Shown piece by piece: positions 1 through 7,593 of a DNA stretch of 25,434 nt (position 1 is the first letter of the stretch; every line of letters starts with the position of its first letter). This DNA comes from Segatella salivae DSM 15606. GTDB taxonomy: Bacteria; Bacteroidota; Bacteroidia; Bacteroidales; Bacteroidaceae. The notes under the pieces are model-generated. The model did no database searches, was not told the DNA's origin, and saw only the letters and a program-made list of their open reading frames with translations. The position numbers and the translations under genes were made by a program. The stretch is taken from assembly GCF_000185845.1 (NCBI RefSeq), contig NZ_GL629647.1:1772374-1797807 (forward strand). The letters run 5' to 3'.

Positions 1-346
1 GCACAAGCGTTTGTCCGTCACCCGTGTTTACAAGATAGGCGAAACAGTGCTCACAGCGGCATTTTTTGCAACAAACCATAGGGATAACAAATTGCTTTTT
101 GCTCACGATTATAGTGTCTCCGGGCACAGCATTGATGCGTCCTAACCGCTTCATCTGCTTGCCAAAGACCACCAATTCGCCCCGTTTATAATCACCATGT
201 GCCAGCATGTTCACCATGATTCGGTCGCCTTGACGCAGCACCGAGGCTGCCGGGACACGATAGATGGCAAAGACATAGGTGCGCACGGCTATCACTATAA
301 GCAGCGCAACCCCAAGCGTTATGAACCAAGCACGTAGTTGCCGCAT
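1..346 (-). CDS. S26 signal peptidase-like paralogue, 3' end beyond window
   Basis: Reading the minus strand from the ATG at 346 gives an open frame of 115 codons that runs off the left edge. An N-terminal membrane anchor (about residues 7-28) is followed by VPAASVLRQGD. This aligns with the Ser-active-site block of the neighbouring lepB and keeps a serine at residue 35, but lacks three residues after it. The second block reads KRLGRINAVPGDT: the VPGD part is kept, but the position of the general-base lysine is Gly69. A cysteine cluster (C92, C93, C96, C98, C101) follows and could bind metal. It lies 73 bp downstream of lepB on the same strand and is probably cotranscribed. It may be an accessory or inactive peptidase, or use another lysine (K66). 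The family call is firm; activity is unknown. Confidence 0.8.
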   Translation of the reverse strand, partial: MRQLRAWFITLGVALLIVIAVRTYVFAIYRVPAASVLRQGDRIMVNMLAHGDYKRGELVVFGKQMKRLGRINAVPGDTIIVSKKQFVIPMVCCKKCRCEHCFAYLVNTGDGQTLV

Positions 347-354
347 GTTAAAAG

Positions 355-408
355 CCCCTTTCTGCAAGGCCGACTGCAAGGCCGGCATCATGCGAAAAGG
401 GGTTTTTT
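355..408. terminator. Hairpin between lepB and its paralogue, with a 12-bp tandem repeat
   Basis: CCCCTTT at 355-361 pairs with AAAGGGG at 396-402. On the plus strand a T6 run follows directly; on the minus (coding) strand the hairpin is followed by CTTTTAAC just before the paralogue ATG. The loop holds a tandem repeat, CTGCAAGGCCGA (362-373) and CTGCAAGGCCGG (374-385). On the coding strand it could act as an attenuator or processing site that lowers expression of the paralogue relative to lepB. The hairpin is visible; the role is inferred. Confidence 0.4.
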
Positions 409-419
409 ATGATTTGATT

Positions 420-1868
420 TTATTTGATATGATCGACAATATTAAAGAGACGATGCCAACGGATGCCACTAAAGCCCGGATGATCAGGGTTGTGACTCCA
501 CCAGATAAAGATTGGTTTGCCAACCACATGGTCTTCAGGCACGAAGCCCCAATAGCGAGAATCGGCGCTGTTATGACGGTTATCGCCCATCATCCAGTAG
601 TAGTTCATCTTGAAAGTATACGTGTGAGCGAGTCGTCCATTGATGTAGATTTGTCCGTTCTTTACCTTCAAATCGTTGTGTTCATAGACTTGAATTGGTC
701 GCTCATAGATAGCGATATTCTTCATGTTTAGTTGCACAGTAGCTCCCTTTTTCGGTATCCATATCGGACCATAGTTGTCGCGTGTCCAACCCGTATAAGC
801 GTCGAGAGGATACAAGTCGCCTGTTTGTGCGTCGGTGTTAAGGCGTATGCTTGCCACAAGTTCTTTGTGTTTAGCAAGTGCTTGGGCAGCCTTCTTTGTC
901 AAAGGGAGGTAGCCATTCTGGTTCAAGCTGGCCATATCCTCATTCGATATGCCTAATTCGTCCATGAGTTCTGTAGGCATTTGGCTCTTGAGTTTAACGT
1001 AATAGGTGTATTGAACGTTATCAGGCTCTTTGTTGGGCTTGCCATCTAAGTAGACGATTCGATTCTTGATTTGCAGCGTTTGGCCAGGAAGTCCCACGCA
1101 ACGCTTTACATAATTCTCTCTGCGGTCGGTCGGTCGGGTAATGACTTCGCCATATTCTCCGGGATTGTTTCTAATGTATTTGCGTCCCATAGCGATAACT
1201 TTCTCAAGATAATTTCGCTGTTCTATGGGGTTCATTGCTTTGAGATCGGGTTGTTGAAAGCCTTGAGCCGTCATCAAACTCTTACCGATATACGAGCAAA
1301 GAGCATAATAATCTTGCTCCTGATATGCGTCAGCTGAGCAGAGAGTATCACCCGCAGGATAGTTGAAAACGACTATATCGTTGAGCTTAACATTGCCTAA
1401 TCCCTTCACACGTCGATAGTCCCAATGCGGCCAATCGAGGTAACTCTTCGTGTTAACCACGGGGAGTGTGTGCTGGGTTAGTGGCATTGTGAGCGGTGTT
1501 TCGGGGATACGTGGGCCATAACTTAACTTACTTACGAAGAGATAATCACCCGTTAGGAGACTCTTTTCGAGTGAACTTGATGGGATAACAAAGTTCTGGA
1601 AGAAGAATAAGTTAATGAAATAAACAGCTACTAAGGCAAAAACGAGAGCGTCAACCCAGCCCATGATGAAGCGTGTTGGACCCTCGGCATCTTTCCACCA
1701 CTGCCATTTGATCTTCTTAGATATATAGACATCGTAAATGAAAGGCACTATAATTAGTCCCCACCAGCTGCCAACCCAAAAGAGAAACAGCAGATAGCAG
1801 ACCATCACAGCAATAAACTTAGCCCACTGTACGCGTGGGTTGATCTTGGCTTTTTCCTTATCTATCAT
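420..1868 (-). CDS. lepB: Signal peptidase I
   Basis: Membrane-bound serine protease that removes signal peptides from exported proteins on the periplasmic face of the inner membrane. At 482 residues it is the long Bacteroidales form. Two or three hydrophobic segments lie in the first 95 residues (about 16-45 and 67-90). The catalytic block IPSSSLEKSLLTGDY places the nucleophile at Ser99, and NYVKRCVGLPGQT places the general base at Lys255. The C-terminal box MGDNRHNSADSRYWGFVP is complete. A long insertion (about 120-245) separates the two catalytic blocks and is probably a substrate-binding cap. The start codon is 5 bp from the dapB stop, so the two form one operon with dapB first; the short paralogue follows. 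Confidence 0.95.
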   Translation of the reverse strand: MIDKEKAKINPRVQWAKFIAVMVCYLLFLFWVGSWWGLIIVPFIYDVYISKKIKWQWWKDAEGPTRFIMGWVDALVFALVAVYFINLFFFQNFVIPSSSLEKSLLTGDYLFVSKLSYGPRIPETPLTMPLTQHTLPVVNTKSYLDWPHWDYRRVKGLGNVKLNDIVVFNYPAGDTLCSADAYQEQDYYALCSYIGKSLMTAQGFQQPDLKAMNPIEQRNYLEKVIAMGRKYIRNNPGEYGEVITRPTDRRENYVKRCVGLPGQTLQIKNRIVYLDGKPNKEPDNVQYTYYVKLKSQMPTELMDELGISNEDMASLNQNGYLPLTKKAAQALAKHKELVASIRLNTDAQTGDLYPLDAYTGWTRDNYGPIWIPKKGATVQLNMKNIAIYERPIQVYEHNDLKVKNGQIYINGRLAHTYTFKMNYYWMMGDNRHNSADSRYWGFVPEDHVVGKPIFIWWSHNPDHPGFSGIRWHRLFNIVDHIK

Positions 1869-1873
1869 CGTAT

Positions 1874-2629
1874 TTAGAATTTAAAGAGGTCGCTTGTGGT
1901 GAGCAATCCCGAGTGATTTTTTGTGTATTCAGCCGCTAAGACCGCTCCAAGTGCGAATCCTTTTCGGCTGTGTGCATCGTGTGTTATTGTGATTTTATCG
2001 GCTTCACTGTCGTAACTGATGCTGTGAATGCCTGGTACTTCATCGCGACGTATACTTGAAATAGGAAGTTCATTGGCTGCAACGGCATTGCTTCCCTCTT
2101 CAGTTCCGTCGGCATGATGCTGCAATCCTTTCACCCATTTGTCTTTTCTGTCAAGGTGATCAATAATCTCTTCGGCCAAAGTTATAGCCGTTCCAGAGGG
2201 TGCATCAAGTTTATGCACGTGGTGAACCTCCTCCATCGTAACGTCATATTGGGGAAATTGGTTCATAATCTTAGCCAAATAGCGGTTTACTGCGCTAAAA
2301 ATTGCCACACCAATCGAGAAGTTACTGGCCCAAAAGAGCGTTTGCTTACCATCTTTTGTCAATGCTTCAACGTCGGCTTTATGGTCTTTCAACCACCCCG
2401 TTGAACCGCTGACAACCTTTACATTGTGACTAAACGCCTTGAGATAATTGCCGTATGCTGCCGTGGGATTAGTGAATTCGATGGCTACATCGGCTGAAGC
2501 GAAGGCGTCAGAATCAAAGTCTTGTTGGTTGTCGGCATCGATTTTACATACAATTTCGTGGCCACGTTGTAGGGCAATCTCCTCGATCATGTGTCCCATT
2601 TTGCCGTAACCAATCAATGCTATTCTCAT
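1874..2629 (-). CDS. dapB: 4-hydroxy-tetrahydrodipicolinate reductase
   Basis: NAD(P)H-dependent reduction in the diaminopimelate/lysine branch, supplying meso-DAP for peptidoglycan. The N-terminal Rossmann motif GYGKMG is at residues 7-12. The catalytic and substrate-binding motif HHVHKLDAPSGTA is at 136-148, with His136/His137, Lys140 and the PSGT loop. At 251 residues it is the usual length of the short Bacteroidetes form. It is the first gene of a minus-strand operon with lepB. Its promoter appears to lie about 134 bp upstream, leaving an untranslated leader of roughly 125 bp in which I recognise no known riboswitch. Confidence 0.95.
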   Translation of the reverse strand: MRIALIGYGKMGHMIEEIALQRGHEIVCKIDADNQQDFDSDAFASADVAIEFTNPTAAYGNYLKAFSHNVKVVSGSTGWLKDHKADVEALTKDGKQTLFWASNFSIGVAIFSAVNRYLAKIMNQFPQYDVTMEEVHHVHKLDAPSGTAITLAEEIIDHLDRKDKWVKGLQHHADGTEEGSNAVAANELPISSIRRDEVPGIHSISYDSEADKITITHDAHSRKGFALGAVLAAEYTKNHSGLLTTSDLFKF

Positions 2630-2762
2630 GTTTTACTGTGTTAAATGTTTCTTTTATTGATGCAAAAAGCCTGTCCACTTTCGTCAATACAGGGCAAAGA
2701 ATTTGATGATTCCCACTGCAAAGTAGAACGAAGGGATTCTTTTCACATTGTTATATATGCGG

Positions 2763-2770
2763 CAAAGTTA
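2763..2770 (-). promoter_or_regulatory. -7 element of the dapB-lepB promoter
   Basis: The minus strand reads TAACTTTG, a perfect match to the Bacteroidetes -7 consensus TAnnTTTG. No good TTTG is visible 19-21 bp further upstream, so the -33 element is weak or absent. The 316-bp gap 2630-2945 holds this promoter, the divergent one at 2846 and the dapB leader; I see no other feature in it apart from the short ORF at 2865. Confidence 0.55.
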
Positions 2771-2845
2771 ATAATTTATCTGCTGATTTTATAGTTATTT
2801 GACGCATAATCTCTGAAAAAGTCTATGGTTTTATTAGTTTTTTTG

Positions 2846-2853
2846 TATTTTTG
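2846..2853 (+). promoter_or_regulatory. -7 element of the promoter for the DUF2851-dprA operon
   Basis: TATTTTTG matches TAnnTTTG. It sits in an AT-rich stretch without a clear -33 TTTG. It would start transcription at about 2858-2860, just before the 22-codon ORF at 2865. Confidence 0.45.
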
Positions 2854-2864
2854 TGGAAAAATAA

Positions 2865-2933
2865 ATGGTGTGTATGAGCTTGTGGATTCATTCACTTTTG
2901 CTCCTCTTCACAGGCATTTTAGCAAACCATTAA
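2865..2933 (+). CDS. Possible 22-codon hydrophobic leader peptide
   Basis: ATG at 2865 opens a 22-codon frame (MVCMSLWIHSLLLLFTGILANH) ending with TAA at 2931, 12 bp before the DUF2851 start. It would start within about ten bases of the predicted transcription start. The product is strongly hydrophobic with a Leu run, like a small membrane or leader peptide. A second ATG at 2874 would give 19 residues. The ORF is real in sequence but short enough to be chance. Confidence 0.25.
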   Translation: MVCMSLWIHSLLLLFTGILANH

Positions 2934-2945
2934 CCTGAAAGTATC

Positions 2946-4244
2946 ATGGAACAACTCCTGCATTACGTATGGAAACACAAGATGTTCCCGCTAAAACCAC
3001 TAAAAACAGCCGACGGAGAGGCTGTAGAAGTAATTGATTCTGGCTTGCATAACCACAATGCTGGCCCCGATTTTTTCAATGCCAAGGTAAAGATTGGAGG
3101 CACATTATGGGTTGGTAACGTCGAGATTCACAATAAAGCGAGTGATTGGTACGTTCATAAACATGAACAAGATGCCCGTTATAACAACGTCATCCTGCAC
3201 GTATGTGGTTGCATTGACACTGTAGTGGCGACGCAAAAAGGTGACATCTTGCCCCAAATAGAACTCGAAGTACCGCCTCATGTCATGCAACATTACGAGG
3301 AGTTATTGGCCTCTGATGCCTATCCTCCATGTCATAAGATCATCCCAGGACTAAGTCGTTTGACAATGACTTCATGGCTTTCAGCCTTGCAAACTGAGCG
3401 ACTTGAGCAGAAGACGAAAGCCATTGCACAACGTGCTGAGGCTTGCGATGGCTCGTGGGAAGCAGCGTTTTTCGTTACGTTGGCACGCAATTATGGGTTT
3501 GGAATCAATGGAGATGCCTTCGAACAATGGGCAATGTGTCTGCCACTTCAAGCGGTTGCGCACCATAGGGACAATCTTTTTCAGGTCGAAGCGATGTTCT
3601 TGGGGCAGGCAGGACTACTTAATCTTGATGCCATTTCAGCGTGTCACCGAGACGAAGTGCTTGCCGACGGATACTTTTCTAAGTTGCAACACGAGTATCT
3701 TTACCTGAAACATAAGTTCGGTTTGAATCCTATTGACCACCATTTATGGCGTTTTTTGCGGCTCAGACCACAGAACTTTCCCCATATTCGCATAGTACAG
3801 TTGGCGCGACTCTATGCTACTGGGCAAATCAGTTTAAGCCATGTGCTCGATTGTCAGACTGTAAAGGAGGCCATGAAGTGCTTGAAAAGTTGCGTGACGC
3901 TTTATTGGCAAACGCATTATAGCTTTGGAGTTACGAGCGAAGTTAGCGAGAAACAGCTGTCAACGGCTTCGCTTCAACTGCTGGTTATCAATACCGTTAT
4001 CCCAATGTTGTTTGCCTATGGTCGCCACATCTGCAAGGAGTCACTCTGCGAAAGGGCTTTCGACTTCCTCGAACAACTGCGTCCTGAGAACAATCATATC
4101 GTCAGAATGTGGCGCGATTGCAGTTTAGAGGTGGCGCATGCAGGCGATTCTCAGGCACTGATACAACTGAAAAATGAATACTGCGACAGGAAGAATTGCC
4201 TGAGATGCAGGATTGGTTATGAATACTTAAAACGAAAACAATGA
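2946..4244 (+). CDS. DUF2851 family protein
   Basis: A 432-residue soluble protein with no signal peptide. The N-terminal stretch with VWKHKMFP, SGLHNHNAGPDFFNAKV and VGNVEIHNKASDWYVH resembles the DUF2851 family, found mainly in Bacteroidetes and of unknown function. The many His, Asp and Glu residues in GPDFFNAKV and EIH, and DWYVHKH, hint at a metal-dependent nuclease-like fold, but that is inference. The C terminus carries a cysteine cluster CDRKNCLRCR. Its stop overlaps the next start (ATGA at 4241), so it is translationally coupled to the thioesterase. Confidence 0.8.
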   Translation: MEQLLHYVWKHKMFPLKPLKTADGEAVEVIDSGLHNHNAGPDFFNAKVKIGGTLWVGNVEIHNKASDWYVHKHEQDARYNNVILHVCGCIDTVVATQKGDILPQIELEVPPHVMQHYEELLASDAYPPCHKIIPGLSRLTMTSWLSALQTERLEQKTKAIAQRAEACDGSWEAAFFVTLARNYGFGINGDAFEQWAMCLPLQAVAHHRDNLFQVEAMFLGQAGLLNLDAISACHRDEVLADGYFSKLQHEYLYLKHKFGLNPIDHHLWRFLRLRPQNFPHIRIVQLARLYATGQISLSHVLDCQTVKEAMKCLKSCVTLYWQTHYSFGVTSEVSEKQLSTASLQLLVINTVIPMLFAYGRHICKESLCERAFDFLEQLRPENNHIVRMWRDCSLEVAHAGDSQALIQLKNEYCDRKNCLRCRIGYEYLKRKQ

Positions 4245-4654
4245 GCAAATACATCTTTGAAACGCGCATGGAAGTACGCGATTATGAGTGTGATATCGAA
4301 GGAATCGTCAACAATGCCAACTATCTTCACTACACGGAACATACCAGACACCGCTTCTTAAAGCATGCCGGCTTGAGCTTTGTAGAGATGCATGAGAAGG
4401 GCGTTGATGCCGTTGTGGCTCGCATGCAGTTAGCTTATAAGACGCCACTACGCTGTGATGACGAGTTCATCTCACGTATGAACTTGCGCAAACAAGGCGT
4501 GCGTTACATCTTCACACATGACATTTTCCGAGCTAACGACGAGCGACTTTGCTTCCATGCTGACGTAGAACTTGTTTGTTTAATCAATGGACGACTCGGC
4601 AATAGCGAAGACTATGACCGAGCATTTGCACCCTTCCTGCAATCCGAAGAATAG
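4241..4654 (+). CDS. Hotdog-fold acyl-CoA thioesterase (4HBT/YbgC type)
   Basis: At 137 residues this is a typical single hotdog domain. The motif RDYECDIEGIVNNANYLHY at residues 13-31 matches the family signature, in which Asp (here D18, in ECDIEG) is the catalytic carboxylate and NNANYL begins the long helix. It probably hydrolyses acyl-CoA or acyl-ACP in the cytoplasm; the substrate cannot be read from sequence. The start overlaps the DUF2851 stop by 4 bp, and dprA begins 13 bp after its stop, so the three form one operon. Confidence 0.85.
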   Translation: MSKYIFETRMEVRDYECDIEGIVNNANYLHYTEHTRHRFLKHAGLSFVEMHEKGVDAVVARMQLAYKTPLRCDDEFISRMNLRKQGVRYIFTHDIFRANDERLCFHADVELVCLINGRLGNSEDYDRAFAPFLQSEE

Positions 4655-4667
4655 AAAAGCCTTTACC

Positions 4668-5795
4668 ATGATTGACAGAACAGAACAACGAAACATGCTA
4701 ATGCTCTCACGCATTGGCTTCTACCATCTTGCAGGAATCCTCGAAGTGTATCGCCGAGTGGGCGAAGCGACTCCCATCATCGCACAACATCGCAACATAC
4801 GTACACTCATCCCGGATGCTTCACAGCGTCTTGTTGAAGCCTTTCAAGACCTTAGTGGCTTGCAGAAATGGGCTGATGCCGAACTTGATTGGGCTGAAAC
4901 GCACGGCATAGATGTGCTTTGTCTCGGCGATGAACGATATCCACGACGCCTCAGTGAGTGCTGCGACGCACCGCTTGTGCTCTTCTATCAGGGCACAGCC
5001 AACCTCAATGCAGCCCACGTTGTCAGTGTTGTTGGCACGCGAAGAGCCACCCTCTATGGCCAAGATCTTATCCGCCGGTTCATGAACGACCTACGAACCC
5101 TCTGCCCAGACACATTGATTGTGAGCGGACTTGCCTATGGTATAGACATCAATGCCCATCGAATGGCACTCGAAAATAACTTTGAAACCATCGCTGTTTT
5201 AGCCCATGGACTCGATACACTCTATCCCAATGCCCACCGAGACACGGCAAAACAGATGCTCGTTCAAGGTGGATTACTCACTGAATATGCCACAAACACC
5301 AACGCCGATAAACAGAATTTTGTGCGTCGAAACCGTATCGTTGCCGGCATGAGTGACGCTTGTGTTGTCGTGGAAAGTGCCTCTCATGGCGGTGCTTTGA
5401 TAACCGCTCGTCTGTCAAATGAATATAATCGTGACGTGTTTGCCTTTCCCGGAGCCGTCGGAGCGACTGCAAGTGAGGGCTGTAATCACCTCATTCGTGA
5501 CAATAAAGCCATGCTCATCACGTCGGCTTTCGACTTTGTCAATGCCATGGGATGGCAGGATAATATGCTCAACCGCGCCCGAAACGAAGGCATAGAACGC
5601 CAACTTTTCCCCGAACTTAGCAATGAAGAACAACTTGTTGTGACTGCACTCCAACAAGAGAATGACCAACAAATCAATCTTCTTGCCGTCAAAACCAATC
5701 TTCCTATCGCACGACTCACCGCCCTCCTCTTTACCCTTGAGATGAAAGGTGTAGTCAAAGCATTGGCTGGAGGCAGCTATCATTTGCTGGGATAG
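4668..5795 (+). CDS. dprA: DNA-processing protein DprA
   Basis: DprA binds incoming single-stranded DNA and loads RecA during natural transformation. From the ATG at 4668 the protein has 375 residues, the normal family length. The frame is open to 4587, but that region overlaps the thioesterase and does not look like DprA. The Rossmann-like core is intact: VVGTRRATLYG, VSGLAYGIDINAH, and FVRRNRIVAGMSDACVVVE followed by SHGGALITARLS. The C-terminal 60 residues look like the winged-helix domain seen in many DprA proteins. The last codons carry the dusB promoter. An intact dprA suggests, but does not prove, competence. Confidence 0.95.
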   Translation: MIDRTEQRNMLMLSRIGFYHLAGILEVYRRVGEATPIIAQHRNIRTLIPDASQRLVEAFQDLSGLQKWADAELDWAETHGIDVLCLGDERYPRRLSECCDAPLVLFYQGTANLNAAHVVSVVGTRRATLYGQDLIRRFMNDLRTLCPDTLIVSGLAYGIDINAHRMALENNFETIAVLAHGLDTLYPNAHRDTAKQMLVQGGLLTEYATNTNADKQNFVRRNRIVAGMSDACVVVESASHGGALITARLSNEYNRDVFAFPGAVGATASEGCNHLIRDNKAMLITSAFDFVNAMGWQDNMLNRARNEGIERQLFPELSNEEQLVVTALQQENDQQINLLAVKTNLPIARLTALLFTLEMKGVVKALAGGSYHLLG

Positions 5796-5814
5796 AATAT
5801 ATTTTGTAACTTTG
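5783..5814 (+). promoter_or_regulatory. dusB promoter, full consensus
   Basis: TTTG at 5783-5786, a 20-bp spacer and TAACTTTG at 5807-5814 match the Bacteroidetes consensus at both elements. The -33 element lies inside the last codons of dprA. Only 7 bp separate the -7 element from the dusB ATG at 5822, so the transcript should be leaderless or nearly so. Confidence 0.75.
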
Positions 5815-5821
5815 CCGGCGT

Positions 5822-6829
5822 ATGAAGATAGGCAAATTAGACTTTGGTGAACGTCCACTTTTCCTCGCTCCGATGGAAGATGTGACGGATATTGGCTTCC
5901 GAATGCTATGCAAACGCTATGGTGCAGCCATGGTATATACCGAGTTTGTATCGGCAGATGCCATCATAAGAAGCATCAAATCAACCCTTGATAAGATGTC
6001 AATCAACGACGCCGAACGACCCGTTGGAGTTCAGATTTACGGCCGAGATGTGGAGTCAATGGTTGAGGCTGCACGCATCGTTGAACGTGTAAACCCCGAC
6101 TTGATTGACTTGAATTTCGGCTGTCCTGTTAAGAAAGTAGCTGGTAAAGGGGCTGGTTCTGGTATGTTGCGCAACATCCCTTTATTACTTGATATCACTC
6201 GAAACGTGGTGCAAGCTGTTAGTACTCCAGTGACTGTAAAGACGCGTTTGGGCTGGGATAATGATAGTCTTGTTATCACCGAACTGGCCGAACAACTACA
6301 GGATTGTGGTATTAAAGCCCTCACGATTCATGGCCGCACACGAGCTCAAATGTATACAGGTGAAGCCGATTGGCGCTTGATTGGTGAGGTGAAACGCAAT
6401 CCACGAATCCATATTCCCATAATTGGCAATGGCGATATCACCACACCTGAGGAGGCCAAACGCGCCTTTGATGACTATGGAGTCGATGCCGTCATGGTGG
6501 GACGTGCCACCTTTGGCCGCCCATGGGTATTCAAAGAGATGCGTGATTACATTGATAACACACCGTCAACTGCCCTTACTCTTGATGATAAAATCGATAT
6601 TCTTGAAGAGCAACTCCGCATTAATGTTGAGCGCATTGATGAGTATCGGGGCATCATTCACACGCGTCGTCACCTCGCCTCCAGCCCCATTTTCAAAGGC
6701 ATTCCCGACTTTAAGTCAACACGCATTGCCATGCTTCGTGCCACGAAAGTTGATGAATTAATAGAGATATTGGAGGAATGTAGGAGGAATGGAAACCTTA
6801 ACCGCGATGCCACTTGCGAAGGGAGATAG
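5822..6829 (+). CDS. dusB: tRNA-dihydrouridine synthase
   Basis: FMN enzyme that reduces uridine to dihydrouridine in tRNA. The TIM barrel begins with LFLAPMEDVTDIGFR (FMN phosphate end). The catalytic cysteine is Cys101 in LNFGCPVKKVAGKGAGSGML, followed by HGRTRAQMYTGEADW, a glycine-rich IGNGDI and VMVGRATFGRPWVF. At 335 residues it is full length with the C-terminal helical tRNA-binding domain. The DusB assignment rests on length and the GCPVKKV form. It has its own promoter and is followed by the large repeat block. Confidence 0.92.
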   Translation: MKIGKLDFGERPLFLAPMEDVTDIGFRMLCKRYGAAMVYTEFVSADAIIRSIKSTLDKMSINDAERPVGVQIYGRDVESMVEAARIVERVNPDLIDLNFGCPVKKVAGKGAGSGMLRNIPLLLDITRNVVQAVSTPVTVKTRLGWDNDSLVITELAEQLQDCGIKALTIHGRTRAQMYTGEADWRLIGEVKRNPRIHIPIIGNGDITTPEEAKRAFDDYGVDAVMVGRATFGRPWVFKEMRDYIDNTPSTALTLDDKIDILEEQLRINVERIDEYRGIIHTRRHLASSPIFKGIPDFKSTRIAMLRATKVDELIEILEECRRNGNLNRDATCEGR

Positions 6830-6834
6830 GGCAG

Positions 6835-6872
6835 AAAAGCCTCACCCCCGGCCCCGTTTGCGTCATTTCATC
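6835..6872 (+). repeat. Truncated C-rich element followed by a dispersed 16-bp repeat
   Basis: AAAAGCCTCACCCCCGGCCCC at 6835-6855 matches the start of the C-rich elements at 7400 and 12628 but lacks the hairpin half. It is followed at 6857-6872 by TTTGCGTCATTTCATC, found again exactly at 20983-20998. Both sit directly behind gene ends. Confidence 0.5.
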
Positions 6873-6975
6873 GCGTGATTTGCCGTGAATTACCTCTTAA
6901 AATCATAAATATCGCGTTGTGTTTCCACACATATCACGCCGTGTTTCCTCCCATCTCATTTTGTAACTGATTCTT

Positions 6976-7020
6976 TTCAACGCCATCGGTGTTACGCTTT
7001 CTAAGCGTAATCCGCTATTA
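6976..7020 (+). repeat. Degenerate third copy of part of the composite repeat
   Basis: CAACGCCATCGGTGTTA (6978-6994) is a diverged form of the 17-bp palindrome. The hairpin TTACGCTT/AAGCGTAA (6992-6999, 7003-7010) and TAATCCGC follow. In the intact units the same order is seen: palindrome, CGC plus T-run, then TAATCCGCC. It looks like an older, eroded copy. Confidence 0.4.
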
Positions 7021-7064
7021 ATCCATATGTGTATAGACGTTAATCACACCATGAAACACACATA

Positions 7065-7341
7065 TCAACGCCGTAGGTGTTGCGTTTTTGATAGCCCAGG
7101 GTTGCCAAACGATAGTGCAGGCTACCCTGGGTTAATGTATGGTTTGCGGGAAACAACGCCGTAGGTGTTGCGTCTTTTTTTGATTAATTTGCCATAAAAT
7201 GTTTCATTATAAGCGTGCCTTCGTGGAAAAAGCTCAACACCTATGGCGTTGAATCTCCTTGCAAACGTTTACCCGGGGTTGGCGAGGAACGAGCCTACCC
7301 CGGGCTATCAAAGGAACAACTCGTACCGAGTTGCGTGGTGA
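7065..7341 (+). repeat. Composite palindromic repeat, copy A (277 bp)
   Basis: The unit holds six palindromes in order: CAACGCCGTAGGTGTTG (7066); CCCAGGGTTGCC with GGCTACCCTGGG; a second CAACGCCGTAGGTGTTG (7154) followed by a T7 run, which resembles a terminator; the reversed form CAACACCTATGGCGTTG (7235); a CCCGGGG hairpin (7272-7304); and CAACTCGTACCGAGTTG (17 bp, starting at 7318). It closely matches copy B over its whole length except for the CCCGGGG hairpin, which is reversed, and scattered substitutions. No open frame is conserved between copies, which argues for a structured nucleic acid element rather than a gene. Confidence 0.8.
7272..7304 (+). repeat. CCCGGGG hairpin, orientation A
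   Basis: CCCGGGG at 7272-7278 and CCCCGGG at 7298-7304 flank a 19-bp core, TTGGCGAGGAACGAGCCTA (7279-7297). The exact reverse complement of that core is found at the same place in copy B. Confidence 0.85.
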
Positions 7342-7399
7342 AACAATTGTGAGAGTGACATGATTGATAATAAAATGTAAAATAGTGTAAGGGAAACAA

Positions 7400-7436
7400 A
7401 GCCTCCCCCCCAGCCCCTCTCCGAAGAGAGAGGGGA
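7400..7436 (+). repeat. C-rich hairpin element
   Basis: AGCCTCCCCCCCAGCCCCTC leads into a hairpin: CCCCTCTC at 7414-7421 pairs with GAGAGGGG at 7428-7435. The same family occurs at 12628-12661 behind sodB, truncated at 6835. There is no T-run, so it is not an ordinary intrinsic terminator. Confidence 0.6.
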
Positions 7437-7593
7437 GTAGTTAGCCATGAAAATGAAGGGAGTTATTTGAGAGGTAATTGAAAACATTGATGATGTTGAT
7501 AATAAAGCGTAAAATGAGTTGGGATATTTCATATAATGATTTTCCGTATTTTATCATATGAAACAACAGAAATGGTGTTACAAAATGCGTGTT

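Noticed and set aside
279..731. Plus-strand open frame of 150 codons
   Set aside because: It lies antisense to lepB, whose product is clearly conserved; the translation has no recognisable features.
4587..4667. Upstream extension of dprA
   Set aside because: It overlaps the thioesterase gene and lacks DprA-like sequence; the ATG at 4668 gives a normal length.
7308..7532. Minus-strand 74-codon frame in the repeat block
   Set aside because: It is a translation of the C-rich hairpin and the end of copy A; it is not preserved in copy B.
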